This document shows positions 42,649 to 51,409 of a DNA stretch of 64,000 nt, piece after piece (positions within the stretch are counted from its first letter, which is position 1; every line of letters starts with the position of its first letter). The stretch covers positions 10,271 to 74,270 of the forward strand of contig JBEDUK010000068.1 of assembly GCA_040414485.1 (NCBI GenBank), read 5' to 3'. The translations under genes were made by a program, and so were the position numbers. The notes beneath the pieces were generated by a model. It had not been told where the DNA came from, made no database searches, and saw only the letters and a program-made list of their open reading frames with translations. Source of the stretch: JBEDUK01 sp040414485 (GTDB taxonomy: Bacteria > Actinomycetota > UBA4738).

Positions 42649-43278
42649 ATGTCCGCTTCGAGCTCCTCCGAGGTCTCCGTCTCGTTCCACGAGGGAAGCC
42701 GGACGCTCCAGGACCGGTTCGACACGCGTCGCATCGCGGATCGGATCGACGACCTGCTGGTGCGCGCGACCATCACGGAGAGCGATCGTGCATTCATCGA
42801 AGGGGCAGACTGCTTCTTCCTGGCGACGGCCGACGCCCAGGGCCGCCCGAACTGTTCGTACAAGGGCGGCGCGCCCGGGTTCGTAAAGGTGGTTGACGAT
42901 CGCACCATCGCGTTCCCGAATTACGACGGCAACGGGATGTACCTGTCGATGGGCAACGTTCTGGTCAATCCATCGGTGGGGCTTCTGTTCATCGATTTCG
43001 AACGCGGGCACCGGATGCGGCTGAACGGCGAGGCGTCGATCGACCCCGGCGACCCGCTCCTGGAGGAGTACCCGGAGGCGCAGTTCGTCGTCCGGGTTCG
43101 CGCTCGCGAGGTCTTTCCGAACTGCCCCCGGTACATCCACCGGCGGACGCTGGTCCGGCGGTCGGAGTTCGTTCCGAGGGCCGAGTGCAGCACGCCGGTG
43201 CCGGACTGGAAGCGCTCGGAGTGGGCGCACGACTATCTCCCCGCGGCCGATCCCGCGCGTGGGACTGAGGAGGGTTAG
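42649..43278 (+). CDS. Pyridoxamine 5'-phosphate oxidase-like flavin-binding protein
   Basis: 209 residues of the split-barrel FMN-binding family. Typical segments: ADCFFLATADAQGRPNCSYKGG, IAFPNYDGNGMYLSMGNVLVNPSVGLLFIDFE, MRLNGEASI. Members bind flavin (or F420 or heme) and often act as small reductases or stress proteins; the exact reaction is unknown. The ATG 42649 has GGAG upstream. It is followed 6 nt later by a nitrilase gene, and these two with the next gene form a likely operon. Confidence 0.88.
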   Translation: MSASSSSEVSVSFHEGSRTLQDRFDTRRIADRIDDLLVRATITESDRAFIEGADCFFLATADAQGRPNCSYKGGAPGFVKVVDDRTIAFPNYDGNGMYLSMGNVLVNPSVGLLFIDFERGHRMRLNGEASIDPGDPLLEEYPEAQFVVRVRAREVFPNCPRYIHRRTLVRRSEFVPRAECSTPVPDWKRSEWAHDYLPAADPARGTEEG

Positions 43279-43284
43279 GCCGGC

Positions 43285-44346
43285 ATGGAGACCGTGGTCG
43301 CGGCGGCGGTGCAGGCCACGCCGGTGCTGCTCGACCGGGAGGCGACGCTCGCCAAGGCGGTTCGGCTGATCAAGGAGGCCGGGGCCAACGGCGCCGGGCT
43401 GATCGTGTTCGGCGAGACGTTCGTGCCCGGATACCCCGAATGGGTCTGGCGGCTCTCGCCGTGGAGCGGGCCGTCCGGCGCGCTCTATGCGCGGCTGCTC
43501 GACCAGGCGGTGGACGTTCCGAGCGCGACGACCGAGGCGATCGGGCGCGCGGCGCGCCGCGCGAAGGCGCACGTGGCGATCGGCGTGGAGGAGCGGGGCC
43601 GGCGCGACTCGACCGTGTACAACACGCTGCTGTACTTCGGTCCGGACGGGTCGCTGCTCGGCACGCACCGCAAGCTCATGCCCACGGGTGCGGAGCGACT
43701 GGTCTGGGGTTACGGCGACGGTTCGACCATGCCGGTGTTCGACACGCCGTTCGGCCGGCTGGGCGGGCTGCTGTGCTGGGAGAACTACATGCCGCTGGCG
43801 CGCGCGGCCATGTACGCGAAGGGCGTCGACGTCTGGGTGGCGCCCACGTGGGACGACGATCCGGTCTGGGTCTCGACCATGCAGCACGTCGCGAAGGAGG
43901 GGCGCGTGCACGTGGTGGGTGCGAACACCGTCATCCGTGCCACCGATGTGCCATCGTCGCTGCCGGGCTGGGAAGAGGTCTGGAAGGGCGACGATGCGTG
44001 GATGAGCGTCGGCCGCTCCCTGATCGTCGGATCGGGCGGGGAGATCCTGGCCGGCCCGCTGGTGGAGGAGGAGGGCATCCTGTACGCCGAACTGGACTCG
44101 TCGCGGGCGCGCGGGCAGCGGGCGGCGTTCGATCCGGTCGGGCACTACTCGCGGCCGGACGTGTTCGAGCTCGTCGTCCATGAGGATGCCCGCGCGCCGG
44201 TGTCGAACGATGCGGGTGGCCGGCCGACGCCGCCGGTCTCCGCGCAGCCACCGGAGGTGGCGGCGGCGTCGAACGGCCAACGCGGACCAGCCGCGAAGCG
44301 GGGTGCCGGCAGGACCAGGGTGGGGACGAAAGGGGGGAAGCGGTGA
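43285..44346 (+). CDS. Nitrilase (carbon-nitrogen hydrolase, true nitrilase branch)
   Basis: 353 residues. The catalytic triad is visible: Glu44 in FGETF, Lys130 in HRKLMPT and Cys164 in LCWENY. The CWENY signature marks the nitrilase branch, which converts nitriles to carboxylic acids and ammonia; substrate range is unknown. A Lys/Arg/Gly-rich tail of about 40 residues follows the catalytic domain. GAGGAGG lies before the ATG. The stop overlaps the next start by 4 nt (GTGA). Confidence 0.93.
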   Translation: METVVAAAVQATPVLLDREATLAKAVRLIKEAGANGAGLIVFGETFVPGYPEWVWRLSPWSGPSGALYARLLDQAVDVPSATTEAIGRAARRAKAHVAIGVEERGRRDSTVYNTLLYFGPDGSLLGTHRKLMPTGAERLVWGYGDGSTMPVFDTPFGRLGGLLCWENYMPLARAAMYAKGVDVWVAPTWDDDPVWVSTMQHVAKEGRVHVVGANTVIRATDVPSSLPGWEEVWKGDDAWMSVGRSLIVGSGGEILAGPLVEEEGILYAELDSSRARGQRAAFDPVGHYSRPDVFELVVHEDARAPVSNDAGGRPTPPVSAQPPEVAAASNGQRGPAAKRGAGRTRVGTKGGKR

Positions 44347-44909
44347 CCGACATCGTCGATCTGCACCGCCGGTCGGTGGAGTGGTTCGGCTCGAACGTCG
44401 AGAAGGTCGGCGACGACCAGTGGGGGATGTCCACGCCGTGCGCGGACTGGGACGTGCGGGCGCTGGTGAATCACATCGTCTCGGAGGCGCTGTGGACCGC
44501 GCCGCTGATGGAGGGCAAGACGATCACAGAGGTGGGCGACGTCTACGACGGCGACGTCCTGGGCGATGACCCGAAAGGTGCGTGGCGGGCCGCGTCGGCC
44601 TCGGCGTTGGCGTCGGCCGCGCCCGACGGCGCGATGGACCGGATCGTGCATCTCTCGTTCGGCGACTTCCCGGCATCCGAATACGCGTACCAGCTGTTCG
44701 CCGACCACCTGATCCACGGCTGGGACCTGGCCCGCGGGATCGGCGCGGACGAGGCCATGGATCCCGAACTGGTCGACGCGTGCGCGGCGTGGTTCGCCTC
44801 CATGGAGGAGGTCTACCGGCAGAGCGGCGCGACGGCAGCGCGCCCGTCCGTTCCCGATGACGCGGACGCACAGACGCGGCTGCTCGCCGCGTTCGGCCGG
44901 ATGACCTGA
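44343..44909 (+). CDS. TIGR03086/MDMPI-like four-helix metal-binding protein (DinB superfamily)
   Basis: 188 residues. The motifs TPCADWDVRALVNHIV and FADHLIHGWDLARGIG, with their paired histidines, define the maleylpyruvate-isomerase/DinB-like family common in actinobacteria. Some relatives are mycothiol-dependent transferases; whether this one uses mycothiol is not known. GTG start, overlapping the nitrilase stop. Convergent with the LysE-type gene 3 nt downstream. Confidence 0.88.
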   Translation: MTDIVDLHRRSVEWFGSNVEKVGDDQWGMSTPCADWDVRALVNHIVSEALWTAPLMEGKTITEVGDVYDGDVLGDDPKGAWRAASASALASAAPDGAMDRIVHLSFGDFPASEYAYQLFADHLIHGWDLARGIGADEAMDPELVDACAAWFASMEEVYRQSGATAARPSVPDDADAQTRLLAAFGRMT

Positions 44910-44912
44910 GCG

Positions 44913-45560
44913 CTACCTCCGCTCCAGGGCGAGCCGGACCCCGAACGCGATAAGAGCCACGCCGGTCACGCGTTCGATCCAGCGCCGTACCGCCGATCGC
45001 TTGAGGACGGCGGCCAGCTTCGTGGCGACCACCGTGTAGGTCAGCAGCCACGTCAGCCCGATCGTGGCGAAGATCGCGCCGAGCAGGAGCGTGACCCAGA
45101 ACACGGGCGCGCCAGGCGCGACGAACTGCGGCAGGAACGAGGTGAAGAACACGCCGATCTTCGGATTCAGCAGATTGCTGAGCAGCCCCTGACGGAACGC
45201 GGGCGGCTCGGCTCGTTCGGAGGTCGCGGCCGCCATTTCCGCGCCGTCGGGCCCCTCGGGCGAACGGTCACCGTGCCTGCGGCACGTATCCACGATCGCC
45301 TGGATGCCCAGGAACACGAGGTACACCGCCCCGGCCAGCCTGAGCAGGTCGAAGACCCGAGTGCTTGCCCGGAGCAGCGCCGCGACACCGATCGCCGCCG
45401 CGAGTGTCCAGCAGAGCAGTCCCGTGACCACGCCGAGGCTCGTCCTGATCGCGGACCCTCGTCCGTGCTGCAGCGCGTTCTTCGTCACGATCGCGGTGTC
45501 CGGCCCCGGCGCAAGCACGATCAGGACGGTCAGAACGAGGAAGGCGCCGAGGTTGCGCAT
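44913..45560 (-). CDS. LysE/RhtB-family amino-acid exporter
   Basis: 215 residues with about six membrane spans. LVLAPGPDTAIVTKNALQHGRGSAIRTSLGVVTG is given by its family marks APGPD and GxxxGxxxxLG; the second mark is FRQGLLSNLLNPKIGVFF. It should export an amino acid or related metabolite. ATG 45560 is preceded by TACAGT at 10 nt. Divergent from the large cyclase/WD40 gene. Confidence 0.9.
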   Translation of the reverse strand: MRNLGAFLVLTVLIVLAPGPDTAIVTKNALQHGRGSAIRTSLGVVTGLLCWTLAAAIGVAALLRASTRVFDLLRLAGAVYLVFLGIQAIVDTCRRHGDRSPEGPDGAEMAAATSERAEPPAFRQGLLSNLLNPKIGVFFTSFLPQFVAPGAPVFWVTLLLGAIFATIGLTWLLTYTVVATKLAAVLKRSAVRRWIERVTGVALIAFGVRLALERR

Positions 45561-45570
45561 CGGTGCGCGA

Positions 45571-45576
45571 ACTGTA
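45571..45576 (-). promoter_or_regulatory. -10 hexamer TACAGT, 10 nt before the LysE-family gene
   Basis: Minus-strand TANNNT hexamer close to the CRP-like palindrome at 45598. Confidence 0.45.
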
Positions 45577-45597
45577 CGTCCGGGTGGTCCGCCAGCA

Positions 45598-45613
45598 GGT
45601 GACACACATCACA
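45598..45613 (+). promoter_or_regulatory. CRP-like palindrome GGTGA-N6-TCACA
   Basis: Matches the CRP consensus TGTGA-N6-TCACA in nine of ten arm positions. It lies between the LysE-type gene (start 45560) and the cyclase/WD40 gene (start 45703), about 98 nt upstream of the latter measured from the dyad centre. A site for a cAMP-binding regulator next to a nucleotidyl cyclase gene suggests feedback. Confidence 0.5.
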
Positions 45614-45702
45614 CCGGCTTGGTGACGAACGCACTGTGCAGCGTTTCCCCTCTACCTGAGCATCTGTCATGCCACACGGGGCCGTGGCGGGGGGTAGGAC
45701 AG

Positions 45703-48700
45703 GTGGACGAAGGATCGTTGTCTGGTTCCGCGTCGGTTGAGGATCCGATCCGGCGGAATCAGGCCAAGCCGGTGACGCTCACCTTCATGATCGCCGACGT
45801 GCGCGGGTACACCGCGTTCACGCGCGAGCGGGGCGACGCCGCGGCCGCAATGCTTGCGAAGAAGTTCGCGGACCTCGCGCGGGAAGCGGTCGAAGCCCGA
45901 ACCGGCCGCGTCCTGGAGCTCCGTGGCGACGAGGCGCTCGCGGTGTTCTCGTCGCCCGCGCAGGCGGTCAAAGCGGCGATCGAGTTCGAAGCGACCTGCG
46001 CGGAGGAGAGCCGGACCGAACCGGCGCTGCAGCTACCCGTGGGCATCGGCATCGACGCCGGCGAGGCGGTGCCGGTCGAGGACGGCTACCGGGGCGTTGC
46101 CCTGAACATGGCGGCCCGACTGTGCTCGAGTGCGGGCGCCGGTCAGGTCCTCGTCACGCGGACCGTGATGGACCGGGCCGGCGCGCTCGATGACGTCGTG
46201 TTCGCCGAACGGGGCCGATCGACGTTCAAGGGCTTCGAAGAACCCGTCGAGGTGATCGAAGCGCTGCCAGTCGCTCGGCCGGAAACCGCGGAGTCCGCGG
46301 CGGATGGGGCGGCGGCGGCGGTCCGCAGTCGTTCGAGTCACGCCCTATCTGACCTCGAGACGATCACCCCGCTCGTGGGTCGCGAAGCCGACCTTCGATG
46401 GCTGCGCGGGACCTGGCGACAGGCGCGGCGCGGGCGGGGCAGGTTGCTCTTCGTTTCGGGCCCGCCGCAGACCGGCAAGACGCGCCTGGCGGCGGAGTTC
46501 GCCATGCAGGCGCACGAGGAGGGCGCGGATGTTCGCGCCGTCGGCGCCGGCGGCGCCGGCATGGCGCTCGCACTCGCCGCGCTCCGCGAGGCGTTCGTCG
46601 CGACCACCCCCACGGTGATCGTGCTCGACGATGCGGACGTGGCGGGCGTGCCTCTGGGGGAGGGGCTGGCCTCGGCGATCGATGCGGTCGCGACGCGTCC
46701 GGTGCTGATCCTCGCGCTGATCCGGCAGGCGGATACGTCGCCCGAACTGGCAGCGGCGGTGGCGCGCGCGGACGTGCGCGGCGACGGGCTTCGGGTGCTC
46801 GGCCCGCTGGATCTCGACGGCGTCCGGGAGATCGTTCGCGTGTACGCGGGCTCGGATGTGCTGGACGCGCCCGTCGAGTCGATAACTCGTTCGTCCGGCG
46901 GGGTCCCCGGCAGGGTGCACGAGGTGGCGAGCGAGTGGGCCCGTTCCGAGGCGAGCCGCCGGCTCGCCGCGGCTGCCGAATGGCTCGCGGCCGGCCGGGC
47001 CCAACGGTCGGCGGACCTGGAGTTCGCCAACAACGTGATCGCGCTGAAGCTCGGCCGGCTCTACACGGTTGAAGGCCGCGACGCCCTGCCCGACCCCGAC
47101 GCTCAACTGTGCCCGTACCAGGGCTTGGCGCCCTTCGAGGCCGAGGACGCGCAGCATTTCTTCGGCAGGGAGCGTCTGGTCGGTGATCTGGCCGCCCGGA
47201 CCGTGCAGTCCGGTCTGCTTGGCGTCGTCGGGCCGTCCGGGAGTGGGAAGTCCTCGCTCATCGCCGCGGGGCTGCTTCCATCGCTGTCGGCCGGCCTGCT
47301 GCCGGGGAGCGACCGCTGGCGGCAGGTGACCCTCCGGCCGGGCGAGCATCCGATGGATGAACTGCGTGAGGCCCTGGCGGCCGCGGGGATGCCGGTTTCA
47401 CGCGAGGGCGGCATCGACGAGGTCATCGACGGTCTTGCCGAGGGCGAACAGCTCGTTCTGTGCGTCGATCAGTTCGAGGAGACGTTCACCACGTGCGCGG
47501 ACGACACAGAACGGGAGGCCTTCCTGGGCGAGCTCACGGATGCGGCCGACCGGCCCGCTCGGGCCGTCGTCGTGCTCGGCATCCGCAGCGACTTCTACGG
47601 CCACTGCGCGCCGTTCGCCCGGCTGGCCGAGTCGCTCGCGGCGAACAACGTCCTGGTCGGGCCGATGACGCAGGACGAGCTTCGTCGCGCCATCGAGCTT
47701 CCCGCGCGGCGCAGCGGGGTTCGGATCGAGTCGTCGCTGGTCGACGCCCTCGTGAACGAGGTCGTGGACGAACCCGGCGGCCTTCCGCTGCTATCGACCG
47801 CCCTGGTGGAGCTGTGGGGGGCGCGTCAGGACGGCTGGATCCGGTCGGACGCATACGAGCGCACCGGCGGCGTCCGCGGTGCCGTCGCCCGGCTCGCCGA
47901 GTCGGCCTTCGCGCATCTGAACGATGTCCAAAAGGACGCCGCTCGCCGGGTACTGCTGCGGCTCGTCGCGAGCGGTGAGGGGGAGAGCGTCACACGGCGC
48001 CGCGTATCGCTCGATGAGTTCGACCTCGAACGCGATCCGGCCGCCGCCGCCGTCATCGATGCGTTCACGCAGGATCGCCTTCTGACGCGGTCCGACGGAA
48101 CCGTGGAGGTCGCTCACGAGGCCTTGCTCCGCGAATGGCCGCGCCTGCGCGAATGGATCGACGAGGACGCGCAGGGGCGGCAGCTGCGGATGCACGTCAC
48201 GCAGTCGGCGCGGCAGTGGCGCGACCGCCAGGACGACCCATCCGAGCTGTACCGTGGGGCCCGGCTGTCGGCGGCGCTCGACTGGTCGGGCGAGCACGCG
48301 ACGGATATGAACGAGCTCGAGCGGGAGTTCCTCGCCGCCAGCCGTCAGGCGAGCGAACGGGACGCCGACCGCCAGCGGCGAACCAACCGCAGGTTGCGCG
48401 GCCTCCTGGTGGGCGTCGGCGTGTTCCTCGTCATCGCGCTGGTCGCGGGATCGCTCGCTCTGGTCCAGCAGTCGAGGGCGCGCGCCTCGGCGGCGCGTGC
48501 CCAACGCGCGGCGACCGATTCGCTCGCGAACACGCTCGGGGCAGAGGGCATCGACCAGCTGCGCCTCGACCGGGGGCTCCTGCTGTCCCGTGAGGCGATG
48601 AACCTGGAGGTCTCCCAACAGACGAAGAGCAATCTGCTGGCGACCGTGCTTCGAAGTCCGCAGCAGATCGGCGCGATCTACTTCGGCGACCAGGGGCTTC

Positions 48701-50685
48701 GCCCTCAGCACATCGCGCTCAGCCCGGATGGACGTGTGCTCGCCGGAACCTTCAACGACTCGTCGGTCAGGTTCGTCGATGCCCATACGCTGCGCCACCT
48801 CGCCACCGTGCAGAACCTCGGCAACCCGATCGCGCCGATGGCCTTTTCCCCCGACGGGCGGCTGTTCGCGACCATGGGGGACGATGTGGGCGACGTTCGG
48901 TTGGTCGACACGACCACGTACCGGCCCGGGCGGCTGATCGTCGTCCCGCCCGAGTACAAGAACACCAACTACAACGTTCACTTCACCAACCTGGCGTTCT
49001 CCCCGGATGGGCGTTCGATCTGGTACGGCAGCGAGGTCTGGCCTCCGAACGTGTTCGATCCCAGCGTCGCCCCGAGGAGTCTCGTCGAACAGTTCGACGT
49101 CGCCACCGGCCGCCTCCTCAAGCGCCTGGTTATCGGAAAGGACTGGCAGATCGGGTTCGCCCTGCCATCCGCTGGATCGCAGTTGATCGTCGCCGACGAA
49201 CGGGCCGTCTCGATCCTCGACGCGGCCACCGGGCACGTGATCCGGACGGTTCCGCTCGCGGGGTTTGAGGGAAAGGAGTTCCGCCTCCCGATCGCGCTCA
49301 GCCACGACGGAGGGACCCTGGCGATCGGGCGCCTTGACGGCACGATAACGGCGGTCTCGCTGGCGAACGGCGCCGTCACGACCCTCACGGGACCCGATTC
49401 GCAGGCCGTGGAGGGGCTGGCGTTCACGCCGGACGGAACGAGGCTCGTTTCGGCCGGGGACGACCGTCTGATTCTCATCTGGGACGCCAGGACCGGGACG
49501 CTGGAGGAAACGCTCACCGGGCACGCCGGACCCGTCCACGGCATGGCCACCGATGGCGGCACCATCTACACCTCGAGCCTGGACGGGACGATCTTCGCCT
49601 GGGACCTCACACAGACACGAGGGTTCGGGCACCAGTTCACCGCCGGCAAGGGGGACGACCTGGGCGATCCCGTGGACCTGCCCGCCGAGGCGTTCGCACT
49701 GGCTCCCGACGGGCGATCGATGGCGGTGGGCCAGACCGACGGAACCGTTCACGTCTGGGACATCTCGTCGTTCCCCTACCGTCTCGCTCGCGAGATCAAG
49801 GGGATCCTTGCCCCGGGCGGGGTCACGTCGCTCGCGTACACCCCGGACGGGCGTACCCTGCTGGCCGCGGACCTGAAGGGCCACTTCGTCCTGGTGAACA
49901 CGTTCTCCGGCGAATACCGCCCGGTCAAGGGATTCACTGGTACGGTCACGGGCGCCACGTTCAGTCCGGATGGACGGTTCGTCGCGGCTACGCAGCAGTC
50001 CTGCAGTCCGGATGGCTGTAAGAGCGCGCTCGGGCTATGGGTTGTGGCCAACGCCCGCATGGTCCATCCGCTCATGAAGATGCCCGGCGGCGGCCCCCTG
50101 GCCTTCTCGCCGAATGGCCGGACGCTCGTCGTGCCGACGGGGGGACTGGCCGAGGTGATCGACGTGCGCGCATGGAAGGTCGTCAGGCGGATCCAGCCCG
50201 ACGCGGATGGGTTCGCAGCGTTCTCCCCTGACGGCCGCCTCCTGGCAACCACCGGTGGCACCGGGCTCATGAGGCTCTGGGACACGCGTACGTGGAAGCA
50301 GCTCGGCCAGCCCGTCCAGATCGCGGCCGGAGACGGCGTGAGCCTGTCGTTCGATCCGACCGGTCGCCTGCTCGCCACGACGGGAAGCGATGGGACGGTG
50401 AGGATCCTCGACGTGTCTCACCCGGCGCTCGCAACACAGTTCGGCCCGTCGGCCTTGCCACCAGTCACCGATCTGTGGACCTCGGCCACGTTCACGCATG
50501 ACGGAAGTGCGCTCGTCGTGGTCAATGAGTCCGGTCAGGCCTGGGTGTGGCCGATGCGCTGGCAGTCGTGGGCGACCTACGCATGCGACACCGCACGCCG
50601 TCAGCTGAGCCGTGCGGAGTGGAGCGAATTCGTCACCGGCAGGCCGTACGCGCCGGTGTGCCCGGCGGGGACGCGGACCGGCTGA
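45703..50685 (+). CDS. Class III cyclase / AAA / nSTAND1 / transmembrane / WD40 fusion protein
   Basis: 1660 residues. Cyclase domain about 25-190: metal aspartates Asp32 (MIADVRGYT) and Asp76 (LRGDEALAVF), and MAARLCS in the transition-state position. Next an AAA-type domain with Walker A GPPQTGKT (Lys259) and VIVLDDADV. From about 468 an nSTAND1-type NTPase begins CPYQGLAPFEAEDAQHFFGRE, with Walker A GPSGSGKS (Lys516) and LVLCVDQFEETF. A single span (LLVGVGVFLVIALVAGSLALV, about 901-921) separates the cytosolic N-terminus from, by simple topology, an external WD40 region of about 960-1640 with many FSPDGR-type blades. The GTG 45703 has a GGGGGTAGG-like ribosome-binding site; the frame is open 133 codons further without homology. 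The protein combines a signal-producing enzyme, two NTPase switches and a binding propeller. The cyclase retains its metal ligands, so it is probably active. Confidence 0.88.
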   Translation: MDEGSLSGSASVEDPIRRNQAKPVTLTFMIADVRGYTAFTRERGDAAAAMLAKKFADLAREAVEARTGRVLELRGDEALAVFSSPAQAVKAAIEFEATCAEESRTEPALQLPVGIGIDAGEAVPVEDGYRGVALNMAARLCSSAGAGQVLVTRTVMDRAGALDDVVFAERGRSTFKGFEEPVEVIEALPVARPETAESAADGAAAAVRSRSSHALSDLETITPLVGREADLRWLRGTWRQARRGRGRLLFVSGPPQTGKTRLAAEFAMQAHEEGADVRAVGAGGAGMALALAALREAFVATTPTVIVLDDADVAGVPLGEGLASAIDAVATRPVLILALIRQADTSPELAAAVARADVRGDGLRVLGPLDLDGVREIVRVYAGSDVLDAPVESITRSSGGVPGRVHEVASEWARSEASRRLAAAAEWLAAGRAQRSADLEFANNVIALKLGRLYTVEGRDALPDPDAQLCPYQGLAPFEAEDAQHFFGRERLVGDLAARTVQSGLLGVVGPSGSGKSSLIAAGLLPSLSAGLLPGSDRWRQVTLRPGEHPMDELREALAAAGMPVSREGGIDEVIDGLAEGEQLVLCVDQFEETFTTCADDTEREAFLGELTDAADRPARAVVVLGIRSDFYGHCAPFARLAESLAANNVLVGPMTQDELRRAIELPARRSGVRIESSLVDALVNEVVDEPGGLPLLSTALVELWGARQDGWIRSDAYERTGGVRGAVARLAESAFAHLNDVQKDAARRVLLRLVASGEGESVTRRRVSLDEFDLERDPAAAAVIDAFTQDRLLTRSDGTVEVAHEALLREWPRLREWIDEDAQGRQLRMHVTQSARQWRDRQDDPSELYRGARLSAALDWSGEHATDMNELEREFLAASRQASERDADRQRRTNRRLRGLLVGVGVFLVIALVAGSLALVQQSRARASAARAQRAATDSLANTLGAEGIDQLRLDRGLLLSREAMNLEVSQQTKSNLLATVLRSPQQIGAIYFGDQGLRPQHIALSPDGRVLAGTFNDSSVRFVDAHTLRHLATVQNLGNPIAPMAFSPDGRLFATMGDDVGDVRLVDTTTYRPGRLIVVPPEYKNTNYNVHFTNLAFSPDGRSIWYGSEVWPPNVFDPSVAPRSLVEQFDVATGRLLKRLVIGKDWQIGFALPSAGSQLIVADERAVSILDAATGHVIRTVPLAGFEGKEFRLPIALSHDGGTLAIGRLDGTITAVSLANGAVTTLTGPDSQAVEGLAFTPDGTRLVSAGDDRLILIWDARTGTLEETLTGHAGPVHGMATDGGTIYTSSLDGTIFAWDLTQTRGFGHQFTAGKGDDLGDPVDLPAEAFALAPDGRSMAVGQTDGTVHVWDISSFPYRLAREIKGILAPGGVTSLAYTPDGRTLLAADLKGHFVLVNTFSGEYRPVKGFTGTVTGATFSPDGRFVAATQQSCSPDGCKSALGLWVVANARMVHPLMKMPGGGPLAFSPNGRTLVVPTGGLAEVIDVRAWKVVRRIQPDADGFAAFSPDGRLLATTGGTGLMRLWDTRTWKQLGQPVQIAAGDGVSLSFDPTGRLLATTGSDGTVRILDVSHPALATQFGPSALPPVTDLWTSATFTHDGSALVVVNESGQAWVWPMRWQSWATYACDTARRQLSRAEWSEFVTGRPYAPVCPAGTRTG

Positions 50686-50691
50686 GCCCGG

Positions 50692-51324
50692 CTACGACCC
50701 GAGACCTGTGATGCCACGCCAGGCCAACTGCACCAGCGTGTCCAGCGCGGCGCGGCGCTCCGCCGGCGGCGCGCCCGGATCGCGCCGGGCGACGTTCTCC
50801 ACCATCCCGATCAGCCCGAGCGCGACCGTCTCGGCGTGCACCCGATCGAGCCGCCCCTGCGATTCCCGCGCGATGAGATCCGCCACCTCCGACAGGATCA
50901 TGGCGCGGAACGCCTCCACGTGGTGTCGGAAGTCGTCCTCGGCGCCGACGGTCTCCTGCATCAGCAGGCGAAACCCTTCGGCGTGCTCGTCGACGAAGTC
51001 GAAGTACGCCTGAAACGACGCGCGGATCCGTTCGCGATTCCCCGTGGGCGCGTCGAGCGCGCTTCGGACCCGGTCGTGGAGCGTGGTCAGATCGGCATCC
51101 AGAAGTGCCAGGTAGAGATCCCGCTTCGACGGAAAGTGGTCGTAGAGGATGGGTTTCGTAACACCCGCTTCTCGCGCGACCGCGTCCATCGAGACCTGGT
51201 GATAGCCGGCGGTGCCGAACAGACGCCTGGCCACGTCCAGCAGTTGCGCCCGGCGTTCCGGCGCCCGCATCCGTCGCCGCGGCTCAGACGCCGCGCTGAG
51301 GCCCCCGGGTTGACCGACCGACAT
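50692..51324 (-). CDS. TetR-family transcriptional regulator
   Basis: 210 residues. The N-terminal helix-turn-helix reads RRAQLLDVARRLFGTAGYHQVSMDAVAREAGVTKPILYDHFPSKRDLYLALL in its conserved order (given here by ends LLDVARRLFG and LYDHFPSKRDL). The C-terminal ligand domain contains FRLLMQETVGAEDDF. It is divergent from an acyl-CoA dehydrogenase gene across an 85-nt spacer containing palindromes, which suggests it represses itself and that gene, releasing on an acyl-CoA ligand. ATG 51324. Confidence 0.92.
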   Translation of the reverse strand: MSVGQPGGLSAASEPRRRMRAPERRAQLLDVARRLFGTAGYHQVSMDAVAREAGVTKPILYDHFPSKRDLYLALLDADLTTLHDRVRSALDAPTGNRERIRASFQAYFDFVDEHAEGFRLLMQETVGAEDDFRHHVEAFRAMILSEVADLIARESQGRLDRVHAETVALGLIGMVENVARRDPGAPPAERRAALDTLVQLAWRGITGLGS

Positions 51325-51336
51325 CGCCGGGTATCA

Positions 51337-51350
51337 TTACCACACGGTAA
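51337..51350. promoter_or_regulatory. Operator 1: TTACC-ACAC-GGTAA palindrome
   Basis: Perfect 5-bp inverted repeat with a 4-bp centre in the TetR/acyl-CoA dehydrogenase spacer, 13 nt from the TetR start. Confidence 0.55.
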
Positions 51351-51352
51351 CC

Positions 51353-51365
51353 TACTGATCGGTAA
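51353..51365. promoter_or_regulatory. Operator 2: TACTGATCGGTAA near-palindrome
   Basis: TAC-TGATCG-GTA is an inverted repeat sharing the GGTAA arm with operator 1. TTACC-type arms around GATC are typical of TetR regulators of acyl-CoA genes. Confidence 0.45.
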
Positions 51366-51409
51366 CTTAGGCCTGCAGGCCAGGGCAGAGCGCGACAGGA
51401 GCGAACGAA

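Noticed and set aside
45304..45702. 133-codon N-terminal extension of the large cyclase protein
   Set aside because: It overlaps the LysE-family gene on the other strand and has no conserved content; the GTG at 45703 has a ribosome-binding site.
47791..49884. A 697-codon antisense frame over the WD40 part of the large cyclase protein
   Set aside because: Low-quality basic sequence mirroring the WD40 repeats; no ribosome-binding site or family.
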